DNA of 64,000 bases from an uncultured Rikenellaceae bacterium (GTDB lineage Bacteria > Bacteroidota > Bacteroidia > Bacteroidales > Rikenellaceae): NCBI GenBank assembly GCA_944415565.1, contig CALYBQ010000013.1, forward strand, positions 186,001 to 250,000, written 5' to 3'. Below the pieces are notes generated by a model, which worked only from the letters and a program-made list of their open reading frames with translations, was not told where the DNA came from and did not search any database. Below, piece by piece: positions 14,909-26,700 of the stretch. The position numbers and the translations under genes were made by a program. Position 1 is the stretch's first letter; each line of letters begins with the position of its first letter.

Positions 14909-17788
14909 ATGAAGCATAGACTCATGGGGTGTGCGTTGGCCATGTTCCTCGGGACGCTGTCGTGGCAGACGGCAACGGCGCAGTATTACGACTGGGGGCA
15001 AAATCCGGCATCGGTAAAGTGGAACAAGGTCAGGACACCGAACGGCAACTACGTCTTTCCGAGGACGTACGACCGCCATGCCGCCCGCATCATAAACTAC
15101 ATGGATACCGTCCGGCCGCACATCGGCAACGGGTTCGAACTCGGCCCCATGAAGATGCCGGTAATGCTCCATACGCAAAACTTTCAGTCTAACGGCCTCG
15201 TGATGCTCGCCCCCAAGAGGACCGAGCTTATAGTGACGCCGTCGCTGTCGCCCTATGCGACACCTTGGACAAAGCAGCTCGCCATACACGAGTACCGCCA
15301 CAGCGTGCAGTACAACAATCTCAAACGCGGGTTCGTGAAGTACCTGAGCGCGTTGCTCGGAGAGCAGGGTTCGTTGGTGGGGACGATCCTCCTGTCGTAT
15401 TGGTTCCTTGAGGGCGACGCGGTTCTCGCCGAGACGCAGATGACCGAGTTCGGACGCGGTTTGCAACCTTCGTTCACAATGCCTTACCGTGCGTTTTGCC
15501 TCGAAGGAATGGAATTCTCTCGCGACCAATATTTTTGCGGTTCGTTCCGTTATCCAATGCCGGGGCAGTACGAACTGGGCTATCAGATAGTTTCGTATGC
15601 CGATACGAAATACGGGCATAACGCATGGGGACGAGTGGCCAAGGATGCCGCCCGCAACCCTATCATGTTCTTCACCAATCATTTCTGGCTGAACAAGAAA
15701 TATTATACCACGCCCAAGAAACTTTTTCACGAGACGTTCGACGACCTGTGGAAATTGTGGCGTTCACTGCCGCAGGTCGATAACAGTTCCGTGCCGATAG
15801 TGTCGGCAGGACGGTCGTACACGACTTACACCTCACCGGTGGCCGTTCCCGGCGGCTCGCTGCTGGCGTTCAAGAACGATCTCGTGCGTCCGGCCCATAT
15901 GGTAGAGGTCGATCCTGCGGACGGGGACGAAAGAGTCGTTGCCCGCACGGGTGACGTGGGCTCGCCGATAAGCGTGGGCGGCGGCAGGGCATATTGGTCG
16001 GAATACAGGCAGAGTACGTTCTGGGCGCAGCGTGTCAATTCGCAGTTGTGCTGGTACGACATCGCGACGGGCAAGAAAGGCATCGTTCGCGGCGAGCGCA
16101 GGGCGTTGTTCCCTGTGGCAATGGAAGACGGCAGTTATGCCGCCGTCGAGTACGATTACAGCGGCTCGTATGCGATAAAGCACGGCGACTGGCGTGTCGA
16201 GATACCGGATACGGTGTCGGTACACGGGTTGGCCTACGACAATAAGACTTGCGGTTTTTATTTTATAGGGCTGAGCGATGCGGGCATGTGGATAGGCCGG
16301 GTGTCGGAGGTCGAGCCGTTGGCCGTGGTCACAAAGCCGAACCGCTCTACCATCTCGAACCTGCGTGCTGCGGACGGAAAACTATATTACGGTTCCATCG
16401 CTACGGGTAAGGATGAGGCTCATATCTATGATCTGGCGTCGGGCATGGAGTACGCGGTCACTGAATCCAAATACGGCTCGTTCTCGCCGGCGCCGGCAGG
16501 CGATGGCAAGATAGCGGTGACGACCTTTTCCAAGGACGGTTACCTTCTCGCTATGCAGGATGCCGGTGCGGTTATGCGCGAAGTGCCGTGGTCGCGGTTG
16601 CCCAAAAACGTAGTCAATCCCGAACGCCGCAAATGGGACGTCATAAATATGGACGCCGTGAAAGTGGCCGATACCACGAAATACGAAACACGCAAATATC
16701 GCAAGGGCCTCAACCTGATACAGGTACACAGTTGGGCTCCGTTCTACTTCGAGCCGGACGAGCTGGTGGGCGATGACGAGTTCAACTTCGGAGTGGGGGC
16801 TACGCTGTTGTCGCAGAACTTGCTTAATTCGACCGTCACGCTGCTCGGTTACAGGTTCAAGAACAGCGAGCATTACGTGCAGGGCAAGTTCAAATATTAC
16901 GGTTGGGCGCCTAAGTTCGAGATAACTGCAGAGTGGAGCTCCAAGAATCAGGACGATTACCGTGGGTGGCTCGGCAGTTATGACGAGGGGTACAGGCCGC
17001 GGGATCATTACAAGATCACGGGACTCGCCTACCTGCCCATAACGCTGTCGTCAGGCTATCATATACGCCGGCTCACTCCTCAGGTGGAGATAGAACACCT
17101 GAATGCGCGGATTATAAGCGGCGGGATAGAGTACCGCAACGGTACTGCTGTGGCAGATCCTGATAAGCTGAAATTCAAGACCGGATTCCAGAAGTTGGCG
17201 GCCGGCATACAGTTCAGCGACGATGTTCGCATGGCATACCGCGATTTTCAGCCGCGCTGGGGATATATGGTCGGGGTGTCGGCGTCGGGCAATCCGTTCT
17301 CGGACATATATTCCAATCTCCTCGAATTTTACGGCCGAGTCTATCTGCCGGGTTTCTTCCGGAATCACGGAATCAGGCTGCGCGGGACCGTGCAGGAGCA
17401 GGTCGGTGACGGGCTCTACGGGTTCTCGTCCGACGATTTCTTCCCGCGCGGGGCCGATTACGACGAACTGCGTCCGGGCAAGTATTCGGCGTTCTCGACC
17501 GATTACCAGCTCCCGTTGTGTTATCCCGAGGTCGGGATTCCCGCCGTGCTCTACATCACGCGCATACGCCTCAATCTCGGTTTCGACATGGCGTTCTGGG
17601 ACAGGGACATGCGTGCGGCCGGACTCGGTAAGCACAGGGAGCGTACGTGGTCTTACGGCGGCGAGGTGATACTCGACATGATACCTATATCGCTGCCGTT
17701 CAATTCGCAGGGTAGCCTGCGTATCGGGGTGTATAAACCGAATTATACCGGCGTGCAGTTCGGGGTTGGCGTTTCTCTGCCGTTGTAG
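14909..17788 (+). CDS. outer-membrane protein with HExxH peptidase-like domain and C-terminal barrel
   Basis: 959 residues. A Sec signal peptide ends near TATAQ. The first 250 residues hold HEYRHSVQYNN (His127, Glu128, His131), a zincin HExxH motif, and 37 residues later WFLEGDAVLAE (Glu168), the usual position of the third zinc ligand in gluzincins. The middle (about 300-600) has repeated strands like a TolB-type propeller. The last 300 residues are strand-rich with alternating aromatics, ending in GVQFGVGVSLPL with a terminal hydrophobic residue, as expected for an Omp85-like or other outer-membrane barrel. Substrate and role are unknown. Third gene of the yciH operon. Confidence 0.75.
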   Translation: MKHRLMGCALAMFLGTLSWQTATAQYYDWGQNPASVKWNKVRTPNGNYVFPRTYDRHAARIINYMDTVRPHIGNGFELGPMKMPVMLHTQNFQSNGLVMLAPKRTELIVTPSLSPYATPWTKQLAIHEYRHSVQYNNLKRGFVKYLSALLGEQGSLVGTILLSYWFLEGDAVLAETQMTEFGRGLQPSFTMPYRAFCLEGMEFSRDQYFCGSFRYPMPGQYELGYQIVSYADTKYGHNAWGRVAKDAARNPIMFFTNHFWLNKKYYTTPKKLFHETFDDLWKLWRSLPQVDNSSVPIVSAGRSYTTYTSPVAVPGGSLLAFKNDLVRPAHMVEVDPADGDERVVARTGDVGSPISVGGGRAYWSEYRQSTFWAQRVNSQLCWYDIATGKKGIVRGERRALFPVAMEDGSYAAVEYDYSGSYAIKHGDWRVEIPDTVSVHGLAYDNKTCGFYFIGLSDAGMWIGRVSEVEPLAVVTKPNRSTISNLRAADGKLYYGSIATGKDEAHIYDLASGMEYAVTESKYGSFSPAPAGDGKIAVTTFSKDGYLLAMQDAGAVMREVPWSRLPKNVVNPERRKWDVINMDAVKVADTTKYETRKYRKGLNLIQVHSWAPFYFEPDELVGDDEFNFGVGATLLSQNLLNSTVTLLGYRFKNSEHYVQGKFKYYGWAPKFEITAEWSSKNQDDYRGWLGSYDEGYRPRDHYKITGLAYLPITLSSGYHIRRLTPQVEIEHLNARIISGGIEYRNGTAVADPDKLKFKTGFQKLAAGIQFSDDVRMAYRDFQPRWGYMVGVSASGNPFSDIYSNLLEFYGRVYLPGFFRNHGIRLRGTVQEQVGDGLYGFSSDDFFPRGADYDELRPGKYSAFSTDYQLPLCYPEVGIPAVLYITRIRLNLGFDMAFWDRDMRAAGLGKHRERTWSYGGEVILDMIPISLPFNSQGSLRIGVYKPNYTGVQFGVGVSLPL

Positions 17789-17836
17789 CGGCCGTACAAA
17801 ATAAGGTGCGTCCGTTTGCGTTATTGACTAATAACG

Positions 17837-17858
17837 ACCGGAACTGGAAAGTTCCGGT
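17837..17858. terminator. hairpin after outer-membrane protein gene
   Basis: An 8-bp perfect stem ACCGGAAC / GTTCCGGT with a 6-base loop, 48 bases after the preceding stop. No T run follows, so it may be a weak terminator or an mRNA end-stabilising structure. Confidence 0.45.
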
Positions 17859-17901
17859 ACGCGATGTTGGCAATGGTGTCGGCAGCTAAGATAAAAATAG
17901 T

Positions 17902-17909
17902 TACCTTTG
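17902..17909 (+). promoter_or_regulatory. -7 box of penicillin-binding protein gene
   Basis: TACCTTTG matches TAnnTTTG 18 bases before the ATG at 17928. No clear -33 box at the usual distance. Confidence 0.5.
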
Positions 17910-17927
17910 CACACGTAACGATAGATT

Positions 17928-20315
17928 ATGGCACGTAGAAAGGATTCGAAGGAAAGTATAGGCCGCGCGCTCAACAGCAGTAGGGCCGTGAAATGGCTGT
18001 GGATAATAGTGACAGCTCCTTTTGTGGTATTGTTCGTAATGATAGGGCTCATTGCGTTAGGTGTTTTCGGTAAGCTGCCCACGTTCGAGGAGCTCGAGAA
18101 CCCGAAGACCAATCTCGCTACCGAGATATATTCGGACGACGGCAAGATAATAGGCCAGTTTTTCGTCGAGAGCCGTTCCGACGTATCGTACCGCGAATTG
18201 AACGATTCCATCGTGGCCGCACTTGTGGCAACGGAGGATATGCGTTTCTACTCGCACTCGGGCATAGACTTCATCGCGCTGGCGAGGGTGGGTGTCGGCT
18301 TGCTGACGTTCAGCCATCAGGGCGGCGGAAGTACGCTCACGCAACAGTTGGCCAAGAACCTGTTCAAGATACGCGAAAGCGTGGGCGAGGATGTCGGCCG
18401 TTCGAATATTCTGGTGTTCAAACTGAAGGAGTGGATCACGGCCGTGAGGCTCGAATACAACTATACGAAGGAGGAGATTATAACGATGTACCTCAATACG
18501 GTGGAGTACAGCCGTAATGCCATCGGTATAAAGTCGGCTTCGCAATCGTTCTTCAACAAGCTGCCGCACGAGCTGACGATAAACGAGGCCGCGCTTCTGG
18601 TCGGCATGGTCAACGCCCCCACGGCTTATGACCCGGTGCGTAATCCGGACCGTTCGCTGCGACGCCGCAATACGGTCATTGCGCGTATGGCGAGCTGCGA
18701 TTTCATAACCAAGGCACAGCGCGACTCGCTGCAACAGTTGCCGATAGTGTTGGACTATCATCCCATCACGCATACGCAGGGTACGGGAACATACTTCCGC
18801 GAACGTCTGCGGGCCGTGATGAACATGAAACGTCCCGTGCGCTCGCAGTTCACTAACGACTGGGATTTCCAGCAGGAGTTGCAAAGATGGGATACCAACC
18901 CGATATACGGCTGGTGTCTCAAGAACAAGAAAGCGGACGGCACTAACTACAACGTCTATACAGACGGGTTGAAGATATACACCACAATCAACTCCTCGAT
19001 GCAGAAATATGCCGAGGAAGCCGTATACAACAGGCTCGCCAACGAGATACAGCCTGCATACGACCGTCAGTTCAAGCGCGACAAGGTGCAGTTCATAGGG
19101 CAGAGCAAGGCTCAGATAGACAAGATAGTACGCAATGCCATGCGTTACTCCGACCGCTACCGCGATATGAAGAAGGCGGGGGCGACGGCCGAAGAGATAG
19201 ACAAGGCGTTCACCACCCCCGCAAAGATGAAGATATTCACCTACAACAGGGGACAGGTCGATACGCTGATGACGCCGCGCGATTCGATCCTCTATTACAA
19301 GCGCATCATGCGAGCTTCGTTCATGGCGATGGACCCTAATACCGGCTATGTGAAGGCGTATGTGGGCGGACCGGACTACCGCTATTTCCAGTACGATATG
19401 GTTTCGCAGGGCAAACGTCAGGTCGGCTCTACGATCAAACCGTTTGTCTACACGTTCGCCATAGACCATTTGGGGTATACTCCGTGTACTCCGGTCCCGA
19501 ATCTTCCCGTGGCCATAGAGACGCCGACTGGCGAAGCGTGGCAGCCGAAAGAGGCGAGTTCGAAGCATGAATCGGAACTATATACCGGCGAGATGCACCC
19601 GTTGCGCTGGGGATTGCAGAACAGCCGTAACAACTATACGGCGTGGATAATGAAGCAGGGCAAGCAACCGCAGGCGGTCGCCGACTTCATCCACCGGATG
19701 GGTATACATAGTTATATCGACCCCGTATATGCGTTGGCACTCGGAACTCCTGACGTGTCGCTGTTCGAGATGGTCGGGGCTTACTCGACATTCGTGAACC
19801 GAGGGGTGTTTACCGAACCTATATTCGTGACGCGTATCGAAGACCGCTACGGCAACCTGATCGCCACATTTACGCCCGTGTCGTCCGACGCCATCAGCGA
19901 GCAGACGGCATACACCATGCTCGGTATGTTGCAGAGCGTGGTGCGAGGCGGAACAGGTGGTCGTTTGGTTCGTACTTATGGTGGCGGATACGGTTTTACG
20001 GGGCAGATAGGCGGCAAGACCGGAACGTCGCAGGAGAGCCGCGACGCATGGTTCATGGGTGTGACGCCAAACCTTGTTGGCGGTGCGTGGGTAGGCGGCG
20101 AGGATCCCAGCGTACATCTGCGGAGTTCTGCGGAGGGTGCTACGTTGGCACTCCCGATATTTGGCGAGTTCATGAAGCGTGTATACGCCGACCCGTCGCT
20201 CGGGGTTACGCAGGAAGACACGTTCTATGTGCCGCAAGGGGCGATAGATTACAATTGCGATGACGAAGCCGCTTCATCGTCCGGTACTCAGGTTAGGGAC
20301 GAGTTCTTCCAGTAA
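17928..20315 (+). CDS. mrcA: class A penicillin-binding protein (PBP1A type)
   Basis: 795 residues, a bifunctional peptidoglycan synthase. A single N-terminal membrane helix (about residues 24-46) is followed by the GT51 glycosyltransferase with ATEDMRFYSHSGID and GGSTLTQQLAKNLF. The transpeptidase has SxxK in GSTIKPF, SxN in QNSRNNY and KTGTSQESRDAWF. An insert of about 150 residues lies between the two, as usual in Bacteroidota PBP1A. It transcribes toward the alpha-2-macroglobulin gene, a family whose enterobacterial member is paired with PBP1C; here the genes are convergent, so any link is only suggestive. Confidence 0.94.
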   Translation: MARRKDSKESIGRALNSSRAVKWLWIIVTAPFVVLFVMIGLIALGVFGKLPTFEELENPKTNLATEIYSDDGKIIGQFFVESRSDVSYRELNDSIVAALVATEDMRFYSHSGIDFIALARVGVGLLTFSHQGGGSTLTQQLAKNLFKIRESVGEDVGRSNILVFKLKEWITAVRLEYNYTKEEIITMYLNTVEYSRNAIGIKSASQSFFNKLPHELTINEAALLVGMVNAPTAYDPVRNPDRSLRRRNTVIARMASCDFITKAQRDSLQQLPIVLDYHPITHTQGTGTYFRERLRAVMNMKRPVRSQFTNDWDFQQELQRWDTNPIYGWCLKNKKADGTNYNVYTDGLKIYTTINSSMQKYAEEAVYNRLANEIQPAYDRQFKRDKVQFIGQSKAQIDKIVRNAMRYSDRYRDMKKAGATAEEIDKAFTTPAKMKIFTYNRGQVDTLMTPRDSILYYKRIMRASFMAMDPNTGYVKAYVGGPDYRYFQYDMVSQGKRQVGSTIKPFVYTFAIDHLGYTPCTPVPNLPVAIETPTGEAWQPKEASSKHESELYTGEMHPLRWGLQNSRNNYTAWIMKQGKQPQAVADFIHRMGIHSYIDPVYALALGTPDVSLFEMVGAYSTFVNRGVFTEPIFVTRIEDRYGNLIATFTPVSSDAISEQTAYTMLGMLQSVVRGGTGGRLVRTYGGGYGFTGQIGGKTGTSQESRDAWFMGVTPNLVGGAWVGGEDPSVHLRSSAEGATLALPIFGEFMKRVYADPSLGVTQEDTFYVPQGAIDYNCDDEAASSSGTQVRDEFFQ

Positions 20316-20360
20316 GGCTTATGCGACATAACGGCGGCTTTTAGCATAGCGCTGGATTTT

Positions 20361-20400
20361 CACTTCCCCCGGAAAGGTCCTTTCCGGGGGAAGTGGTATT
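20361..20400 (+). terminator. terminator after mrcA
   Basis: A 15-bp perfect GC-rich stem (20361-20375 with 20381-20395), 5-base loop, then GTATTTT. It lies 46 bases after the mrcA stop. Confidence 0.85.
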
Positions 20401-20720
20401 TTGACAGGTGCGATGGCGAGAGGATTTCGAATGTTTTGAATATGGGCGTCGTTGTGCGGAGATTGGTTATTCGTGCTTTGGGCGAGTGGATTAGTGTTGT
20501 GAGGTATGTTGTTATGTCCATTTGTATGTTTATTGGTTGTGAGGTGTGTCGTTTGGGAGTGCGATATTACTTTTGCTATAAATTCGGGCCGGCCAGTATC
20601 AAGTGCTTGGTCGCTTACGGTTGTGGAAATTGTTAGGCCGCTGTCCAGAAGACCGATGCTGTTTTTACTGGGTGATGGCATGGTCGTGTGCGGCGGGCAA
20701 TACATTTGGGAAAGCTATAT
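20401..20720. other. non-coding G+T-rich spacer
   Basis: 320 bases between two terminators of convergent genes. In the first 60 bases 41 are G or T on plus. Short frames are low in complexity and unlike any family. I see no gene or RNA. Confidence 0.5.
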
Positions 20721-20761
20721 ACGATAAGTGCAGGCCTACATTTACGGCCTGCACTTATCGT
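20721..20761 (-). terminator. terminator of alpha-2-macroglobulin gene
   Basis: A 16-bp perfect stem (20721-20736 with 20746-20761) and 9-base loop lie 29 bases beyond the minus-strand stop. The T tract on minus is poor (ATATAGCTTT). Confidence 0.7.
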
Positions 20762-20789
20762 GAGAATGTGAGTACAAGATTGTATTCGA

Positions 20790-23700
20790 TTACCTTATGT
20801 CGGTCGTTTTCACGGCTTCGTGTCCGCTGAATGTCGGGAAGTACATCAGCTCGGCGCTTGCAGGATTAAGCGTATACCGCCCCGTGAAACGCGGTGTCAA
20901 TGAGAGTGTGAACTTGTGTTTGCCGGGAGTGAGCCTCGAACAGAATATCGCCGCTTTCTCCTTGAAGTGCTCGCGGTGTATTTCGCTCGACGCATAGCCC
21001 TGTCGCTTGCTCTCGTAGTCGCATCCGGCCGGTATCGGGACCTCGATCATGACGTATTCCGCCTCGTTCTGCACGGTGACCTCCACTTGTAGCTGCACGG
21101 TCCGGCCGGATGTCAGCGTCTCGACTTCGCGCCCTGCCTCCGTGAAGTAACTTCGTACCTCGAACCCGTTGGCCTCCGATTTGGGACGTTCGTTGCGTGC
21201 CTGCTGGTACACGGTGAGGAATACCGGCAGAGTACCCTGTTTCGTTACGGCGATGCTGTCGCCTGCAGGGAACGTCGCTTTATATGGGAAATCCTTGACT
21301 GTTCGTCCGTTGACGGTGAGTTGTGTGCCCTCGAACGAACCTTCTTGACCAAGCATGTCGGGCAGTATCGTTTCGATAATGCGGCTCGATTCGTAGGTGT
21401 TGCGCCACGATCCGCCGCGCCTTATTTCGAAGAAATAGTTCCGTATCTTTTCGAGTTCCGCTTCATGTCCGCCTGCCTTGCGGAGTATGCGGTAAGCGGC
21501 CAGCGTCGCGGAGACATTGCTGCCGGCGGGACGCAGAACCCGTGCTATGGGCATAATGCCCTGACGCTCTTCATCGCCCCAGTACATGGAACCCGTCATC
21601 GTTCTGCGCGATTTGGCGAGCAGGGAGTCTATGAGGTGCACGTTCGCATCGCCTCCGCCGTACACGTATTCGAGTATCGTGATGTCGTCTGTGTCATAGG
21701 CAGGCAGTGGGATGTGCGTAGTTACGCCGAAATCGTCGCGCATCATTTTGGCTATGTCCGCGATGTCGTTACGGCGTCGTTCGGCGAGTATACCCGAATC
21801 CATGATGTTCTTCAATTCGTTTTGCAGCCCGCGCAGTGTCTTGTCAGCCGGCTTCGACTTGGTGAATCCGGCTTCGAAGGATGAGGTGAGGGCCTCGACC
21901 ACCTGACGGGTAATCCATATCTCCGTCTTGCCGCGTTCCCACCAGCCCCACATGCCATCGCTGTTCATGTTTGTATTCAGGCGTTTCAAGAGGTCGTGGG
22001 CGGTTTTCAGCTCTTTGAACTCTCGGCCGGTGATGTCGCATATGCGTTTCTTGGCTGCGAGAGCCTTGAGTTTGGACGCCATCTGCTCGTTGCACATATA
22101 TTTGTACGCTATGGTCCGGTCTATTTCGTCCAAGAACATATCTATGGCCGAGGCCTGAGCGAACATGGTGGCCTCGCCTAAAACCGGGTCGGTCGAAAAA
22201 GAGGCTTCGCCGTTGCCGTTCAAGACGGTGAACTCGCCGCTGGTCTCCATGATCCCCGCTGGATATACCGGTATGGAGCGTTCCTCGCCGTCGAAATATC
22301 CGTTAGGCTTGCTCATGACGTATTTGACGGTCAGGCTGTCGCCTTGCGAGGGTTTGACGGCTATCGTGTCTATGTGGAGCGACGAGAACGATACTTGTTC
22401 CTGCGAGGGGACGTTGCCGTCTATGCTTATGGAGCGTGTGACCGAGGCGGTGTCGGCTAAGTGTGACGATAGCTTGCCTATGACGTTGATACTGTCGCCG
22501 CGTATCGCGAATTTGGGCAGCGAGAGTTGGGCCGCCTGCGGCTTCAATGATTTTATCTCGTGTGCCACGGCTTGCGAAACGCCCCGTTTGTTCACGGCTA
22601 TGACGTAGGCTTTCCACTTGGTGATGTCGTCCGGATATGTTACCTCGAACGAAACCTTGCCTTCGCGGTCGGTCTTGAGGTTCGGTTTCCAGAATGCGTC
22701 GTCGTGGAAATTGTGCCTTATGGACGATGTGCCGGATTCGTCCATGAACTGTCCGCTGCCGTTGCGCGTAGTGATGGATATGACGCCGTTAGCCGCGCGT
22801 TCGCCCCAGAGGGCTATGAGGTTGTCGCCGGACAGAACATCTACCGACAATATGTCGTCAGGATTCAGCCCCGCGATGCTTGCGAAATCCTCGGAGGTGT
22901 TTATGGCACGGTCGAGCAGGGTGGAGTCGCTGTGCGGAACGCCGTCGATCACTATGAGCGGATATTTGCCGGGCGATGCCGTGCCGCGTATCCTGATGCT
23001 TGAGAAAGAGCCGGGATCGCCGTCCCCTATTATGTCCAGTCCCGAAAGCTTGCCTATCAACATTTCCTCGACGGATACTATCGCCATCTCTTGGAATTGG
23101 GTGATGTCTACCATTTCCATTCCTCCTCCTGCTAAAGCTATCGCTTCGCGGTAGCGCCCTGACGCGGCATCAGGGACGATGGCTGCAGAGCTCAGAATCA
23201 AGTTGTTTAGCTTTAGGGTAGTGTTCTGTGTGGCTTGTCCGGTGTATTTGATTCTTTGTGTGTCATAGCCTACAAACGAGAATACGACAGACAAATCCTC
23301 ATCGCTTTTCGGAATGTATAGTATGTAGTCGCCTGCTTCGTCAGTTAGTGTGCCTGTGATGGTTCGTCCGTCTTGGGCTTCTATCGTGACGGTGATGCCG
23401 CGCAATGGCCCCACCTTGTCGGATACTGTTCCTGTGATTGTTGCAAATTTATTCGAAATAGCGGTCTGTTTACTTATAATTGGAATGATCGGTTGTGGAT
23501 ATTTCAGCACACTCCCGAACATATGGAATATCTTAGCTTTTAACAGACTGTCATCTATTGGTTTCGTGTAGTCTATTTGTACCAAAGTTGTGCCTATATT
23601 GGTGTGGTTTAGCTTTACAGGGGTTCCTCCGTATATCATAGAGTCGGTCGTGACCGTGTAAATCCGAGTTTCGCCGTCTGGAAGACATCCTAGCGGTCTG

Positions 23701-26700
23701 TCGTCATTAGCGGAGAATAGATAGTCGTATGTGGTCGCTCCGTCTTTTATGGTTATATATCTAAGGGCTTCGTCGTGCATGCGTGTAGTATATACGTAGT
23801 AGAGTTCGACGTTGTTGTCCCCAGTATGTCTGACAGCGTTGGATGTTATGAGGTGTGTGTTACTCCGAAGCTGTTGCATGGGTATGATGAGGTCATGCCT
23901 GAATTTATCAGAGATGTTTTTGGGAGTTAATGGTTGCTGTTTGAAATCTAAAGGCATGGTGTATTTTTTCATCTGTTTCCAGACAAGCGGTCTTTCCCAC
24001 TCTATATTTCGCACGGTATTCAACCTGTCGAGGTAGTAGTGGGTGGCGGGTTTTATTTGAAACGAGGTCTTCAGAATAGTGTCTGAATATATTCTCAATG
24101 TAGGGGCGGTCTGGGAAGTGAAGTCGTGCAGTTGCGGGAACGGCCCTACGAGAAAGTGGTTGATGATATGTCTGTCTTTCTGGGAATCGTACTGTTTGTT
24201 CGATTCGGGATTGAGTGCATATACGGTTTCCTGTAATGTAGCCGATAACGGCGCGTATCGTTTGAGAACTTTGATGCTGTCGCTCCAATCTTCGATGGAG
24301 ACCATATATCGGCTGAGATATTGCCGTTCGTAGTCGGAAAGGTTGCCGTGAAGGTTCTTAGGCAATGGCTTCACGACGATGCGTATGCCGTTTTCATCAG
24401 TCGGGTTTTGGTCGGAATGGATTGCCGCATCGGCATCGACCGAGATGATATTTTTCTGTCCGGCGACTATATTTACGTTTTCTATCAAGACCTCTTTGTC
24501 GAATGTTCTGAGTCGAATGGTGTGCAGCCCGGTTAGGTCGGTGGCTATGCTGTATGAGTTGTTGTGGTTCGGGTTGTGCAAATAATGGGGAATGTCGTCG
24601 ATATATACGATAAAGACCGGTTCCATGCGTCCGCCTGCGATGACATATGGCATTATGTGTGTCTGTTCGGCCGGCTCGCGGTAGACGAACGTCGGGTTCG
24701 GATAGAGGAAGTTGTAGAAGGCGATGGAGTCGAGCCCGAATTTATCGCGCCACAGTTCTATGTCGATTTTGTGAGGCTTTTGCCTTCTGGAGCGATAGTA
24801 GTTAGGCTCGAACCACTTACGCTTGCCGGTGTTGAATGGTTTTGCATATCTGGTGGCGTTGAAGCTCGGTATCGACGGGTTTCGGGCTTTGAATGCCGAT
24901 TTGAACGCATAGGCTGTGACGTCAGCATTCTTGACGGGTTTCCCTTTTATGTCGGCGAGTTTGATGTCTATCGGTACTTGTTGTCCGGGATATACGATGT
25001 GTTGCGTGGTTATTTCCATCGTGAGCGTATCTGTTGTGTAAGGGCATATTTCTGTTAACGGCCTGTCGATTGACTTGTATGCAGAGTTGACCCCGATGAT
25101 GGTTGCACTGAAACCTTTTTTGTGCCTTTTGTACTGACGTTTGAAGTGTCTGGCTGTGGAATAACCGCTCGCAATATCCTTATTCCCTTCACTGACAGTG
25201 TACCAGAACGGTAGTTCCAAGTAGTTCTCTACGATTAGGTAGACCGAATCTTCTGTTCCGTATAATCTTGTGTCGGTGAAGTCTTTGAAGCTATATTGAC
25301 TGATGTAGTGCTTGTTGTCTTCGCTGGTTTTTATTGTGTAGCTGCCGGTACTTTTCTCCCACGGCATGGAAAATGGGAGAGTGACGGTGTCGCTTTTTTG
25401 TGTCTCGTCGTTTGTTATGACGGCTCGTGTCGGAATGGTGTCGTTGCCGATGGTGGCGACGGCGTATAGGATTCCTTTTTCCTGCTTGGCGTGAAGTAAC
25501 GGGGCGTTAAGTCTGGAGTAATTGTCGTATTGCCAACTTACCTGATCTTCGAGTTGCTCGTTGTCGGCGTTCCGCAGTATACATTGGGCCGAGACGCGGA
25601 GTTCCGTATTGTCGGGGTATATGGAGTCGGGGACCAATACCTCCTGAGTTTGTTTGGCTTCGAGCTCTGTTTCATAGTACCATAACGTGTCGGGGATGAA
25701 CGCATGGTCCACACCTTTGAGGTGTGAGTCTTTTGCCGTCACCAATATGCTTAGTCGCCCGTCGTGTATGGCGAGCCCGTTGGCATCGGATGCGTTGACG
25801 GTGAGTTTGACCAGCTCGCCCTGTTGGTACGGGCTGTCTTTGTCTGTCGAGACTGAAAACGTATTGTTGTCGAGGGTGTATTCTTCGAACTTGAAAGCTG
25901 CCTGTATACCCCGCAGCTTATCTGCTTTGTGCGGTCTCAGGCTTATGTAGTACTCCCAGTCAAGTTGGAGGTTGAGGCTGTCTGTGATCGGGAACTCCCA
26001 TTCGTACATGCCCGGACGGTAGGGCTTGAGCATGGTTAATAAAGTATCTTTTCGAGAAGAACCGCGTTCTTTAAGTAATACCTGCGCTTTTTGATGGCTC
26101 GGATTCCCTTTTTCGTCGGTGACGTATCCTTTGAACTTGACCGTTTCGCCGGGCTTGTATGCGGGTTTGTTGAAGACTATGAAGCCGTGATTCCGCTTGC
26201 TGTACCGGTTGTGAGGTTTGAATATGCGGTTGAATGAGGCTTGAATCTTCTCCCAAAACGTTTTATCCTCTTCGTTGACGTTGTATTCTATGAAATGGTA
26301 CACGCCTTTATGTGTGATTATTAGCATGTCGTCCGGCTTGAGCCCTTTCACCGTGTAAGTCAGCGTTTTTTTGTCGAAACGCATTTTGTAATTGCAAGTC
26401 ACGGAATCGGTGATCGGCTTGAAGTTCGAATCGAACAGATAGACAGAGACGTCTTCTGTCGGCAGAAGTTCATAATTGAAATCGTCTACTGTGATAAGAT
26501 AGTGATGTAAATAATCGTTTATGACCTTTATGGCGATGTAGTTGCCGCGTTCAAGTCCTTCCTCCGGGTGGATGTTGTCAATACTGACACTCTTGACGAA
26601 TGTGTGCAGCATTGATTCGTCGATTTTCACATCGTCATCTAAATATATCTTGACCAGATCGTCGAAGTCGAGTTTGTATATGAGTTGCTCTGCCGACCTT

